64,000 nucleotides of DNA from Acidobacteriota bacterium (lineage in GTDB: Bacteria > Acidobacteriota > Terriglobia > Versatilivoradales > Versatilivoraceae): positions 62,001-126,000 of the forward strand of contig JAJDUG010000064.1 in the NCBI GenBank assembly GCA_022826755.1. Direction: 5' to 3'. The notes below the pieces were generated by a model that did not search any database, was not told where the DNA came from, and saw nothing but the letters and a program-made list of their open reading frames with translations. Numbering within the stretch: position 1 is the first letter of the stretch; each line of letters begins with the position of its first letter. This document shows positions 37,752-45,168 of this stretch, piece after piece. A program made the translations under genes and the position numbers.

Positions 37752-38150
37752 ATGCGATACCTGGTCACCGCACGACTCAAGCCCGACCGGCGACGCTCTC
37801 TCCTTGAGGCCATCGAGGACAGGTCCCTGGGCCGGGGATCGGTGGCTGGAGGGGAATACCTCCGAAACATGGATCAGGCTCGCAGCACGGCTGACGGTCG
37901 GGCCCGCTGGGTCGAAGTCTGCTTCTGCCCGACGCCTCTGCTGGAGGAACGACCCTACTGGGAGGAGTATTTCGACCTGGAGCGGGTACAGGACGCCCAC
38001 GACCGCAACCGCTGCCGGGACCTCAACGGCCAGGAGCCCTGGGCCTGCACCGACTGTGACTGCACCGAACGGTTGGAGAAGAAGTTGAAGGCCCGGGGAC
38101 GATCCTTCCTGAGGCAGCTCCGCAAGCAGAATGAGGAAGATCCCGTCTGA
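37752..38150 (+). CDS. Conserved cysteine-rich small protein of unknown function
   Basis: A 132-residue protein beginning MRYLVTARLKPDRRRSLLEA. Conserved-looking features are GSVAGGEYLRNMDQAR, RWVEVCFCPTPLLEERPYWEEYFDLERVQDAH and a terminal cluster WACTDCDCTERLE, with five cysteines in short spacing that could bind metal. The N-terminal half resembles small alpha/beta ferredoxin-like domains, but I cannot name the family. Start: ATG 37752 gives the clean N-terminus; ATG 37686 (AAAGG eight bases upstream) would add 22 residues. It is a single gene on the plus strand. Confidence 0.7.
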   Translation: MRYLVTARLKPDRRRSLLEAIEDRSLGRGSVAGGEYLRNMDQARSTADGRARWVEVCFCPTPLLEERPYWEEYFDLERVQDAHDRNRCRDLNGQEPWACTDCDCTERLEKKLKARGRSFLRQLRKQNEEDPV

Positions 38151-38320
38151 AGGACCTGCCTATCCTTGGAAAGTTAAATGAGGTGTTGGCGGCTTTCATT
38201 GAAATTTGGCCCAAGTATCGCCCTCCCAGCAATTACGCCCATGGCGGTAAGTGCTGTCGTGGCCGCCAACGAAAGATCCCCCTTCGTTTTCAGACATCAA
38301 TGTTTTCCTTTCTGCTCCGG

Positions 38321-38722
38321 CTAGCGCACGAGCGCGTGCAACGACACTGCCACGTCTGCGGCCCCGTGCAGGACCGCATTGTCCAGAGTAGCCAAAGGAA
38401 CGCCCAGGGTGCGAGCGAGCGCGACGAACTCGGCATCGTAGGCAGTTAGACCGCACTCCAGCGCGATATCGATCACTTGGTGCCCGGACACGCTCGCGAT
38501 GCGGTCTCCCAGAACGACAGCGGCATCATCGCTCATTGCTTTGGCCTGCTCCGAGGTTACCGTGCCCCGGCGCACGAATCCGATCAGGACATTATGCAAC
38601 TCACTCATGAGGATACTGGGGGCCGCCCACTCGGTCTCCCGCTCGAACAACCTGGTCGCGCCGGCCCCGTCTGCTCCGCCCACTACCAGACGAACCATCA
38701 CATTCGTGTCAACTACGATCAT
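38321..38722 (-). CDS. PIN-domain toxin, VapC/FitB-like (module 1)
   Basis: PIN-domain ribonuclease toxin, 133 residues. The acidic metal-binding residues are in VVDTNVMVRL (Asp5), SELHNVL (Glu), LTAYDAEFVALA (Asp) and ATLDNAV (Asp), and the order is canonical, so it is likely active. Its ATG (38722) overlaps the antitoxin stop by four bases (ATGA), typical of coupled toxin-antitoxin operons. This is the first of three toxin-antitoxin modules in 38.3-40.8 kb. Confidence 0.92.
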   Translation of the reverse strand: MIVVDTNVMVRLVVGGADGAGATRLFERETEWAAPSILMSELHNVLIGFVRRGTVTSEQAKAMSDDAAVVLGDRIASVSGHQVIDIALECGLTAYDAEFVALARTLGVPLATLDNAVLHGAADVAVSLHALVR

Positions 38723-38961
38723 GGTCGTCCCGTGTTCCGCATCTCACGTAGCGTGTCTTCACTGAGATCAACCGGTCCGAGTTTCTCGTTTCGTTTCCGG
38801 ATGCGATCCAGGAGGGCCTGCGGGTCTACCGGTTCGGGGCTGACCGACTCCGTTAACCTCGCGAGGATCTCTCCATTCAGGCTGCGGTGGTTCCGACTCG
38901 CGGATGACTTGAGCGCCCGGTGCAGGGGAGCGGGGATTCCACGAAGCGCTATGTCTGGCAT
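38719..38961 (-). CDS. Ribbon-helix-helix antitoxin, FitA/Arc-like (module 1)
   Basis: An 80-residue antitoxin with an N-terminal ribbon-helix-helix (MPDIALRGIPAPLHRALKSSASRNHRSLNGEILARL), the FitA-type DNA-binding fold, and a C-terminal toxin-binding tail (RIRKRNEKLGPVDLSEDTLREM). ATG 38961 begins the conserved block. A 15-bp palindromic operator sits 24 bp upstream. The gene overlaps its toxin. Confidence 0.9.
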   Translation of the reverse strand: MPDIALRGIPAPLHRALKSSASRNHRSLNGEILARLTESVSPEPVDPQALLDRIRKRNEKLGPVDLSEDTLREMRNTGRP

Positions 38962-38984
38962 ATTGGCCTCCTTCGGCAAGTGTA

Positions 38985-38999
38985 ATATCATAATGATAT
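38985..38999. promoter_or_regulatory. Palindromic operator of toxin-antitoxin module 1
   Basis: ATATCATAATGATAT is a perfect palindrome around a central A, 24 bp upstream of the antitoxin ATG. Autoregulation by the ribbon-helix-helix protein is expected in this family. Confidence 0.6.
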
Positions 39000-39231
39000 C
39001 ATAAAAGTGTCAAGCAGCACAATGGTGCGGCGACTTGGGGGTAGGAACTACCCACGTATCGCCTGCTTGGCCAAGCCGGGGATTTTTGTTCCAGCGAAGG
39101 AGAGGGGATCGGGTGAAGGAGAGCGGATCAGATTCCAATGCCGACGCAAAATCCAGAGCAGATCCCAACGGTGCTGAGACAGATCGAGGTGGCGGCGGCC
39201 ATGGCGGATGTGTTTCAGGTCGCCTTCGGCT

Positions 39232-39340
39232 AAGGTGTACCGTTTGAGCAGCGAAGGCTCATCAGTCGACTCAAGGACGAGTTCGGCAGGCGGCACGTGA
39301 AGGTTCGTGGCCCTTGGCAAGGTGATGTGCCAACTTGATG
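39232..39340 (+). pseudogene. Possible DDE-transposase C-terminal fragment
   Basis: About 35 codons (ISRLKDEFGRRHVKVRG) resemble the terminal region of IS4/IS5-type transposases. The reading frame has a stop just before it and tandem stops after it. Low confidence, from memory of the motif only. Confidence 0.3.
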
Positions 39341-39391
39341 ATGAGTAAGCCAGACTGCCAAACAACGTTTGCAGCCATCTTCCGAATAATG

Positions 39392-39418
39392 ATATCGTTT
39401 TCTCACATTAGTGATATC
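39392..39418. promoter_or_regulatory. Repeated GATATCG sites before module 2
   Basis: TGATATCG occurs at about 39392 and, as GTGATATCGG, at about 39411 just before the ribosome-binding site. The half-site matches the TGATAT of the module 1 palindrome, so the two antitoxins may bind similar DNA. Confidence 0.45.
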
Positions 39419-39428
39419 GGAGGAATTC

Positions 39429-39677
39429 ATGAGCAAAGTGCTTGTCAGAACTGTGATCAGCCTGGATGACGAACAGAAGGCATGGCTGGACCACCAGGCT
39501 GCGTTGCGCCGCGTTTCCATGGCCTCGCTGATCCGCCAGGCGGTACGCGAATTTCGGATTCGGGAACAGCGCGGCTCGGCTGCCTCGTTTGAAGAGGTGC
39601 TCAAAACTACGGCAGGCATCTGGCAGGCCGGGGACGGACTCGAGTATCAGCAGCGTATTCGCAAGGAATGGCGTTAA
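39429..39677 (+). CDS. Ribbon-helix-helix antitoxin, CopG/VapB-like (module 2)
   Basis: An 82-residue antitoxin; MSKVLVRTVISLDDEQKAWL is the beta strand and first helix, followed by LRRVSMASLIRQAVREF, a typical ribbon-helix-helix. ATG 39429 has GGAGGA upstream, an excellent ribosome-binding site. The gene ends three bases before its toxin. Confidence 0.88.
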   Translation: MSKVLVRTVISLDDEQKAWLDHQAALRRVSMASLIRQAVREFRIREQRGSAASFEEVLKTTAGIWQAGDGLEYQQRIRKEWR

Positions 39678-39680
39678 GGG

Positions 39681-40046
39681 ATGTCCAGATATCTACTCGA
39701 CTCGGTCATCGTCATCGACCACTTTAACGGCGTTGAGGCGGCGACGGAATTTCTTGCCACCCACGGGCGCGATTGCGTGATTTCCGTCATTACCCGTGCG
39801 GAGACGCTTGCCGGATTCCCCGCGACATCGGAGCCCTTGGCCCGGGTACTACTGGACAAATTTGCGACGCTGCCCGTAACCGTCGAAGTCGCCGATACAG
39901 CCGCACGATTGAGGCGCGCCCATCGCTGGAAACTTCCGGATGCGATTCAGGCGGCTTTCGCCATTCAGGAAGGGCTCACATTGGTCACGCGAAACACCCG
40001 GGACTTCAAGGGCGGAGGCCCGACCACGGTGGAAACTCCGTATTAG
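39681..40046 (+). CDS. PIN-domain toxin, VapC-like (module 2)
   Basis: A 121-residue PIN ribonuclease. MSRYLLDSVIVIDHFNG contains the N-terminal catalytic Asp7; further acidic residues are ITRAETLAG (Glu), LPDAIQAAFA (Asp) and TRNTRDF, so all ligands of a functional PIN domain are present. It follows the antitoxin with a three-base gap. Confidence 0.92.
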   Translation: MSRYLLDSVIVIDHFNGVEAATEFLATHGRDCVISVITRAETLAGFPATSEPLARVLLDKFATLPVTVEVADTAARLRRAHRWKLPDAIQAAFAIQEGLTLVTRNTRDFKGGGPTTVETPY

Positions 40047-40080
40047 ACACCGATCCTCTCAAAGGGAAGCATCCTGCCCC

Positions 40081-40191
40081 ATGAATACCGCCCGCATCGT
40101 CTCCACAGCCCGGAGTTTCTGCACCACTCTAAGCGATGACTGCGTGATGTATGCCGGATGCAGTTATGCTTTACCACTTGAGCCCAAGTAA
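40081..40191 (+). pseudogene. Fragment of type I restriction methyltransferase HsdM N-terminus
   Basis: The 36-residue frame MNTARIVSTARSFCTTLSDD then CVMYAGCSY begins exactly like HsdM proteins (MNTARIVSK.W.FC..LRDDGV.YGDY). Only the N-terminus is left before a stop; the rest of hsdM, hsdS and hsdR are absent. It lies between modules 2 and 3 and indicates that a restriction system was once present here. Confidence 0.6.
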
Positions 40192-40239
40192 AGCAATCGT
40201 CACTATTCCTGGGTCGACGAGCAAAGTTCATGGGAGTTG

Positions 40240-40479
40240 ATGATGCTCCGAATCAGCGCCAAGCACCAACTCACGCTTCCGGCCAGCCAGTGCCGCTTGG
40301 CCGGTATGAAGCCGGGTGACAAATGTCGGACTTTCGTCGCCGACGGTCGCATTACGATTATTCGCCAACAGCCAGGAAGCGCCTGGGGATGTCTGGCTCA
40401 CCTTCGAGCGGACGAGACGGTCTCCGATGTAGAGTCGCGCCAACATTCAATGAAAACGAAGCGGGAACACCAACCTTGA
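40240..40479 (+). CDS. AbrB/SpoVT-type antitoxin (module 3)
   Basis: A 79-residue swapped-hairpin antitoxin: MMLRISAKHQLTLPASQCRL and the segment MKPGDKCRTFVADGRITIIR match the AbrB/SpoVT beta-strand fold that partners many VapC toxins. ATG 40240 or 40243 follows GGGAG. Its TGA stop overlaps the toxin TTG start. Confidence 0.8.
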   Translation: MMLRISAKHQLTLPASQCRLAGMKPGDKCRTFVADGRITIIRQQPGSAWGCLAHLRADETVSDVESRQHSMKTKREHQP

Positions 40480-40730
40480 TTGCTTTGGACACCAACGTAC
40501 TGCTCGGCTATCTCCTGAGAGATGACGAAGCGCAGGCTGAAAGGTCGCGGCGCGTTCTTGAACCCGACGAGCGTATTCTCATTACGGATGTCGTATTGGC
40601 GGAGTCGGTGTGGACAATGATCGGGCGCCGCTATCGCGCAACCAGGGTTGACGTGACCACTGCCGTGGAAAGGCTTCTGCAAGAACCCACCGTGCGCTTT
40701 TTCTTAGGACGGCAATTCGAGAGGCATTAG
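40476..40730 (+). pseudogene. Truncated VapC-type PIN toxin (module 3)
   Basis: Starts with TTG 40476, overlapping the antitoxin stop. The 84 residues have LIALDTNVLLGYLLRDDEAQAE and LAESVWTMIG, the first half of a PIN domain with two catalytic acidic positions, but stop before the second half that would supply the remaining ligands (normal size about 130). The continuation in other frames has no PIN-like residues. It is likely inactive. Confidence 0.7.
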
Positions 40731-40833
40731 CAGAAGCTACGGGAGAGGAGGATTACACTACTTCCAGAAGAAAGAATCGAGCATTTCAGAGCGCCACAAT
40801 ACGCAAAGTCCTCATATAGCCGGACAAAAATAG

Positions 40834-40927
40834 TGGCGGAGAGGGCGGGATTCGAACCCGCGTGGGAGCGACTAACCCCCTAACCGCTTTCGAGGCGGCC
40901 CCGTTATGACCACTTCGGTACCTCTCC
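40834..40927 (-). tRNA. tRNA-Ser (anticodon CGA)
   Basis: 94 nt including encoded CCA. Acceptor GGAGAGG pairs with CCTCTCC, followed by the discriminator G; there is a long serine-type variable arm and the T-loop GGTTCGAATCC. The anticodon loop is CTCGAAA, giving CGA. The toxin-antitoxin island lies directly at its 3' side, where integrative elements usually insert. Confidence 0.95.
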
Positions 40928-40964
40928 GCGTGTTTGGCCGGCGTCCCGGCCGCCGAGCGTAGGG

Positions 40965-41429
40965 CTAGCGCCTTAGCCGGAAGAATTCCTGCAGCAGCTT
41001 CACCGACTGGGCTTCTCCGACCCCCGACACCACCTCCACCCGGTGGTTGACCGCGCCCGATTCAAACAGCCGGAGATTGGAGTCGACCGCGCCGGTCTTG
41101 GGGTCTTTGGCGCCGTAGACCAGGCGTTGCACCCGGGCCCAGACCATGCTGCCGGCACACATGGCACAGGGTTCCAAGGTGCAATAAATCGTTGCCGAAG
41201 TCAAACGGTAATTCCCTACCCTCCTGGCAGCCTGCCGCAGGGCCAGGACTTCGGCGTGGGCCGTGGGGTCCGAACGTCCGATGCTCTGGTTGTAGCCCCG
41301 GCCCACCACCTTGCCATCCACCACCACCACCGCCCCCACCGGGACCTCCCCCAGCGAGAAGGCCTTTTGGGCCAGGCGCAGGGCCATCTTCATGAAACGG
41401 TCGTCTGTGGGTGGGTCCGGATGGCTCAC
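40965..41429 (-). CDS. tadA: tRNA-specific adenosine deaminase TadA
   Basis: Deaminates A34 of tRNA-Arg(ACG) to inosine. The cytidine-deaminase zinc site is HAE (58-60) in DPTAHAEVLALR and PCAMC (87-91) with the two Cys ligands, in ATIYCTLEPCAMCAGSMV. Using GTG 41429 (AGGA seven bases upstream) gives 154 residues, the family size; an ATG at 41468 would add 13. The substrate tRNA-Arg(ACG) is encoded at 43875, 2.4 kb away. Confidence 0.94.
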   Translation of the reverse strand: MSHPDPPTDDRFMKMALRLAQKAFSLGEVPVGAVVVVDGKVVGRGYNQSIGRSDPTAHAEVLALRQAARRVGNYRLTSATIYCTLEPCAMCAGSMVWARVQRLVYGAKDPKTGAVDSNLRLFESGAVNHRVEVVSGVGEAQSVKLLQEFFRLRR

Positions 41430-41549
41430 CAGGATTCCTAACGCGGGGCTTGGGTTCGATCGCAACATTCGCCGGACGGACTCCCGGGAACAGCCGATGC
41501 CGTTGCGGCGTCGTTCCAAGGACCGCCGGAAGTCCGCTTCGGACCGGGC

Positions 41550-42299
41550 TCAATCGCAGGGCAACTGGTAGGCCAGCCTGCGGGTCTTGCGGGTCTTGAG
41601 ATCTCGCAGGGACTGGCAGACCAGGAACTCGGAATGGGGGATGTCGGAACTCTTGGGGCATTCGATCTTGCGTCCCCCCGAGATGAGCCCCGGGCGGGAG
41701 GCGGCCCTGAGACTTCCGTCGGTTCCGATCACCAGGTAGGCCTTCACGTCCAGGCTTTGGCCGGAGCAGAGCGGCTGGGGATCCCAGCCTACCCAGACCG
41801 AATCCTCCTCCACCGCCCGAATCGACGCGTTCAATGGGACGTCCCAGCGGGTCAGGACCTTGCCCTTCCTGTTGAATTCCAGCACCCAGTCGGGCAGCAG
41901 CCAATCGGACAGCCCATGGCTCGCGAGATCCTTGACAAAGGTCTGGATGGCCATACCGCAGGGATGGGGCTGAAGACTGCCCGCGGCTCCCGACCGCCTC
42001 AGCGGTTGCCGGCCGCTCGACTGCAGGGCTCCGCTGCCTTCATCATTCCACATGAACTGAAGCGGGATTCCTCTTTCTTTCCGATACGCTTCCAGTTGTT
42101 CACCAGCAATCCTGCGGACCAGGAACCCCAGCAGGAAGCGGTCCCAAGCCAGTGCATTTTCCCGCATGGGTCCGAAGACTGTCGTTCCCTCGGCTTCCGG
42201 AGTATCGAAACAGCCCGCCTGGATCCGTGTCGGTAGAGGGGAGGACGGAAACGCAACTCCGGGCGGCAGCGGCACGACCAGAGCGGCCGCGGCGAGCAT
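41550..42299 (-). CDS. Secreted protein of unknown function
   Basis: A 249-residue protein with a signal-peptide-like N-terminus (MLAAAALVVPLPPGVAFPS) and several cysteines (CFDTPEAEG, HPCGMAIQ, PLCSGQS, ECPKS, VCQSL, LPCD) that could pair in the periplasm. No domain recognised. Start ATG 42299 gives the signal peptide; the frame is open further upstream into the next gene. It follows the Tat-exported protein gene by 38 bp and is likely cotranscribed with it. Confidence 0.6.
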   Translation of the reverse strand: MLAAAALVVPLPPGVAFPSSPLPTRIQAGCFDTPEAEGTTVFGPMRENALAWDRFLLGFLVRRIAGEQLEAYRKERGIPLQFMWNDEGSGALQSSGRQPLRRSGAAGSLQPHPCGMAIQTFVKDLASHGLSDWLLPDWVLEFNRKGKVLTRWDVPLNASIRAVEEDSVWVGWDPQPLCSGQSLDVKAYLVIGTDGSLRAASRPGLISGGRKIECPKSSDIPHSEFLVCQSLRDLKTRKTRRLAYQLPCD

Positions 42300-42336
42300 G
42301 ACGAGCGGAAGTTTCGGAGAAAGTAACGGCAGCGCC

Positions 42337-43698
42337 CTAACCTGTCTCTTCCCTGACCACTCGGGCCAGATAGATCGAGGCGGGAGGCAGCTTGCCCGGC
42401 CACAGCCCGCCGCCAATGTACTGATGGCCATCCGTGGTGATCGAGTGGGAATAATAGACCACCAGCAAGTCGCCATTGGCCTCTTCGATCATGCCCGGAT
42501 AGGAACAGTCTCCCCAACTGGGCAGGGTCACCGCCTGGGTCAGGGTACCGGTCCGATCCTCCAGGGTCCACATGCGCGTCCCGTAGCGCTGTGCCTTATG
42601 GGGATAGTCGGCGCGCTGGGGGTGAACCTGCTCGGTTTCGCCGTCGATATAGCGGCCGGCGATCATCCATCGATCCTTGGCCCAGCGCACCGCCGGGGCC
42701 TGAATCATCCGATCCAGGGGCAGCCGCCGCCAGCTCCGATAGGGCGGATGGCTGAGGTATGCGATGGCATGCCGACTCCCCGGCCTGGCTCCCGGATGAA
42801 GCTTGGAGGAAGCGCCCTTCCGGCTCACCGCCAGGATGCGGCCATCCGGGGCGAAGTCGAAGTCGCTTTCGTCGTTGTCCTCGGCGGCGATATCGCTGAC
42901 CTTGCTCCACGCCAAACCGTCTGCCGAACCGAAAAGCGAGGCGCTCTCGAACATCTCGAAGGTATCGGCCCGCGGGATCATGCTTTCGAGCTCCGGCGAA
43001 AAGGACCACTCCTGTCCGTGACAACGATAGCCGATGATGTAGTGGCGTCCCTGAAAGGTCTGGGGCCGCCAGACCCGCCAACTCGGGTCCAGCAAGGGTT
43101 CGGGATCCTGAAAGCGGACGCCGTCTTCGCTGTAGGTGATCCCGGTACGGAAGGATGTACTGTGGTGGCCGACCCACCGCTTGAAGCCATCCTCCGATCC
43201 CTTCAGACTCAGCCAGCGGCGCTTGAGATCGGCCTTTCGTTGCGGGCTGACGTTCATGTCTCCTTCGGTATAGAAGTAAAAGACCAGAATCAGCCGATCC
43301 TTGAGAGGAAGAAACTTGGGACACACCGTGGTACGGGTGGTGTTCTCCAGGACTCCCCACTCCCCGGCAGACTTGTGAAGCACCGTCTCCCAGTTGAGGC
43401 CGTCGCCCGAAGAGAGCACCAGGAGGCCGTGGCCTCCGCCGTGGTTCTTGCCTCCCGAGTTGAAAGCCACGTAATAGCGGTCCCGCCAGCGACAGATGTC
43501 GGGCCAGGCGTTGTGGGTGCCGTCCCCATGGATTTCCCGAACGCTGACCCAGCGGTATCGGGCCTCCGCAGAGGGCTTCATGGTCCGCGACCCGCCAGGG
43601 AGCGCCAAAGTTTCGGGCACGCCTGCCAGGCCGAGCCCCAGCCCGGCCCCGACTGTCCTCAAGAAGTTTCGTCGATCGGTCAATTTCCAGTGGTTCAT
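42337..43698 (-). CDS. Tat-exported sialidase/glycosidase-like beta-propeller protein
   Basis: A 453-residue protein with a twin-arginine signal (TDRRNFLRTVGAGLGLGLAG). The mature part has repeated Asp-box-like and propeller motifs (WPDICRWRDRYYVAFNSGG, LLVLSSGDGLNWETV, TYSEDGVRFQDPEPLLD, SLFGSADGLAWSKV, EDNDESDFDFAPDGRILAVSRK), like exo-alpha-sialidase-fold proteins. ATG 43698 follows GGAGG. Exact substrate unknown; the general class is glycan-recognising or -hydrolysing. It precedes the 41550 gene on the minus strand. Confidence 0.8.
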   Translation of the reverse strand: MNHWKLTDRRNFLRTVGAGLGLGLAGVPETLALPGGSRTMKPSAEARYRWVSVREIHGDGTHNAWPDICRWRDRYYVAFNSGGKNHGGGHGLLVLSSGDGLNWETVLHKSAGEWGVLENTTRTTVCPKFLPLKDRLILVFYFYTEGDMNVSPQRKADLKRRWLSLKGSEDGFKRWVGHHSTSFRTGITYSEDGVRFQDPEPLLDPSWRVWRPQTFQGRHYIIGYRCHGQEWSFSPELESMIPRADTFEMFESASLFGSADGLAWSKVSDIAAEDNDESDFDFAPDGRILAVSRKGASSKLHPGARPGSRHAIAYLSHPPYRSWRRLPLDRMIQAPAVRWAKDRWMIAGRYIDGETEQVHPQRADYPHKAQRYGTRMWTLEDRTGTLTQAVTLPSWGDCSYPGMIEEANGDLLVVYYSHSITTDGHQYIGGGLWPGKLPPASIYLARVVREETG

Positions 43699-43874
43699 CG
43701 ATTCCAACCTCCGTTTACAGCCCGCAGCCGCCTTCCGATGGGATCCGGCGGTCCCAGGGGTGGATTCACAAAGGGCGCAGCAAAGGACACGGCACGCGGC
43801 CGGTACCGGCCCTCTGGGAACGGCCGCTCAGGCAGCCGAAGCAGCCATCTGCGATTGAACGAGAGATGAAAGAG

Positions 43875-43951
43875 TGGTACGCCCGGCAAGATTCGAACTT
43901 GCGACCTTTGGTTTCGTAGACCAACGCTCTATCCAACTGAGCTACGGGCGC
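43875..43951 (-). tRNA. tRNA-Arg (anticodon ACG)
   Basis: 77 nt including CCA. Acceptor GCGCCCG pairs with CGGGCGT; D-arm AGCTCAGTTGGATAGAGC, anticodon loop TCTACGAAA and T-loop AGTTCGAATCT are standard. The anticodon ACG needs deamination by TadA, which is encoded 2.4 kb away. Confidence 0.97.
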
Positions 43952-44322
43952 TCCGCGTGACGACCGGCGAGGCGAGACTGTCTTTCGTCATGCGACCCCA
44001 TCTTGTAACATATCTGCCCCGGCGGGATCAAATCGCGGCCGGCGGCGGGCTGCACAACATGACTACGATCCCGGGGACTATTGGCGGTGTTCTCTTCAAG
44101 GAACCGGGAATATTACCCGTACACCCAACAGGTTCAGGAACAAGGATGCGGGCGGGACGCCCGCGCTCCCGGGTGGGGCGCCAGAAAGACAGCAAGGCGC
44201 ACAACAGCCGAGAGCGGGACGCCCGCGCTCCCGGGTGGTGACCCGCGTTCCGGGCTGTCCGGAGTCTCACGGCACACTCATTTCAACCCGTCTTCAGCAC
44301 ACTTTCCCTAGCGGAGGCCACC
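43952..44322. other. Intergenic region with GC palindrome pair
   Basis: 371 bp upstream of the nitrilase-family gene, including two copies of the R1 edge palindrome (44147-44240). Nothing else recognised. Confidence 0.6.
44147..44240. repeat. Isolated pair of R1 edge palindromes
   Basis: GCGGGCGGGACGCCCGCGCT with CCCGGGTGGGG, then about 36 bases later GCGGGACGCCCGCGCTCCCG with GGTGG. Only the GC-rich edge of R1 is present, in direct orientation, without the R1 interior. Confidence 0.75.
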
Positions 44323-45168
44323 ATGCCTGAAAAATTCACGCTGGCCGGGGTTCAGATGGACCCCACCTTGATGGACAAGGAGGCCAACCTTGCAGGGATG
44401 ATCGATGCGGTGGAGCAAGCCGCCGCCAAGCAGGCCCGACTGGTGGTTTTTCCTGAATGCGCCCTGACGGGATACTGTTTCGACAGCCTGGAGGAAGCCC
44501 TTCCCTACGCTGAATCCATTCCCGGACCCTCCACCCGACTCCTGGCAGGTCTCTGCCGCAGGACCCAAGCCTACCTGGTTCTGGGGATGTTGGAGAAAGA
44601 GGGCGACCGCTGTTTCAATGCGGCGGCCCTGATTGGACCGGAAGGGGTGGTGGGCAAGTACCGCAAGGTCCATCTGCCCTACCTGGGAGTGGACCGCTTC
44701 GTGGCCCCCGGAGATCTCGGTTTCGGTGTTCACCAGACCCCCGTGGGGCGCATCGGGCTCAACATCTGCTACGACGGATCCTTTCCGGAGAGCGCCCGCA
44801 CCATGGCCCTTCAGGGAGCCGACATGATTCTGCTGCCAACCAACTGGCCCACGGGGGCGGAGGAGTTCGCCGAGATTCTGGTCAACGCCAGAGGGCTGGA
44901 AAACCACGTGTTTTCGGTGGCGGTCAATCGAGTCGGCCGGGAGAGGGGCTTCCGCTTCATCGGCAGAAGCCGTATCGCCGACCCCTCGGGCCGGACGTTG
45001 GCCGTGGCCGGTCCCGATGAAGAGACCATCATCTTCGCTGAAATCGATCCCTCCACCGCTCGCGACAAGCACATCACCCGGGTTCCCGGCAAGCACGAAA
45101 TCAACCGGTTCAAGGATCGCCGGCCCCAGTACTACGGCAGGATCGTGGAGGCTTCCGACGCGGACTGA
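44323..45168 (+). CDS. Carbon-nitrogen hydrolase (nitrilase superfamily)
   Basis: Amidase-like enzyme of the nitrilase superfamily, 281 residues, cytosolic. The catalytic triad is visible: Glu45 in VVFPECALTGY, Lys115 in KYRKVHLPY and Cys149 in LNICYDGSFPE. The GRIGLNICYDGSFPE block and YLGVDRFVAPGD resemble omega-amidase/N-carbamoyl type members, but the substrate cannot be fixed. ATG 44323 has GGAG upstream. Its 3' end overlaps the sulfatase gene tail by 37 bp, convergent. Confidence 0.9.
   Translation: MPEKFTLAGVQMDPTLMDKEANLAGMIDAVEQAAAKQARLVVFPECALTGYCFDSLEEALPYAESIPGPSTRLLAGLCRRTQAYLVLGMLEKEGDRCFNAAALIGPEGVVGKYRKVHLPYLGVDRFVAPGDLGFGVHQTPVGRIGLNICYDGSFPESARTMALQGADMILLPTNWPTGAEEFAEILVNARGLENHVFSVAVNRVGRERGFRFIGRSRIADPSGRTLAVAGPDEETIIFAEIDPSTARDKHITRVPGKHEINRFKDRRPQYYGRIVEASDAD

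Larger units (their letters stand above)
39000..39428. other. Intergenic region with a possible transposase remnant
   Basis: No intact gene between modules 1 and 2. On the plus strand at 39232-39340 a stop-free piece reads VPFEQRRLISRLKDEFGRRH then VKVRGPWQ before two stop codons; this resembles the C-terminal end of DDE transposases but is too short to be sure. The region is AT-richer than the chromosome around it. Confidence 0.45.

Noticed and set aside
39048-39365. Minus-strand 105-codon frame between the toxin-antitoxin modules
   Set aside because: No ribosome-binding site, no recognisable domain, and the opposite strand carries a better candidate for a transposase remnant.
40834-40927. 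tRNA-Sec, which would fit the selenoprotein
   Set aside because: Anticodon is CGA and the arms are those of an ordinary serine tRNA; tRNA-Sec has anticodon UCA and a longer acceptor/T stem.
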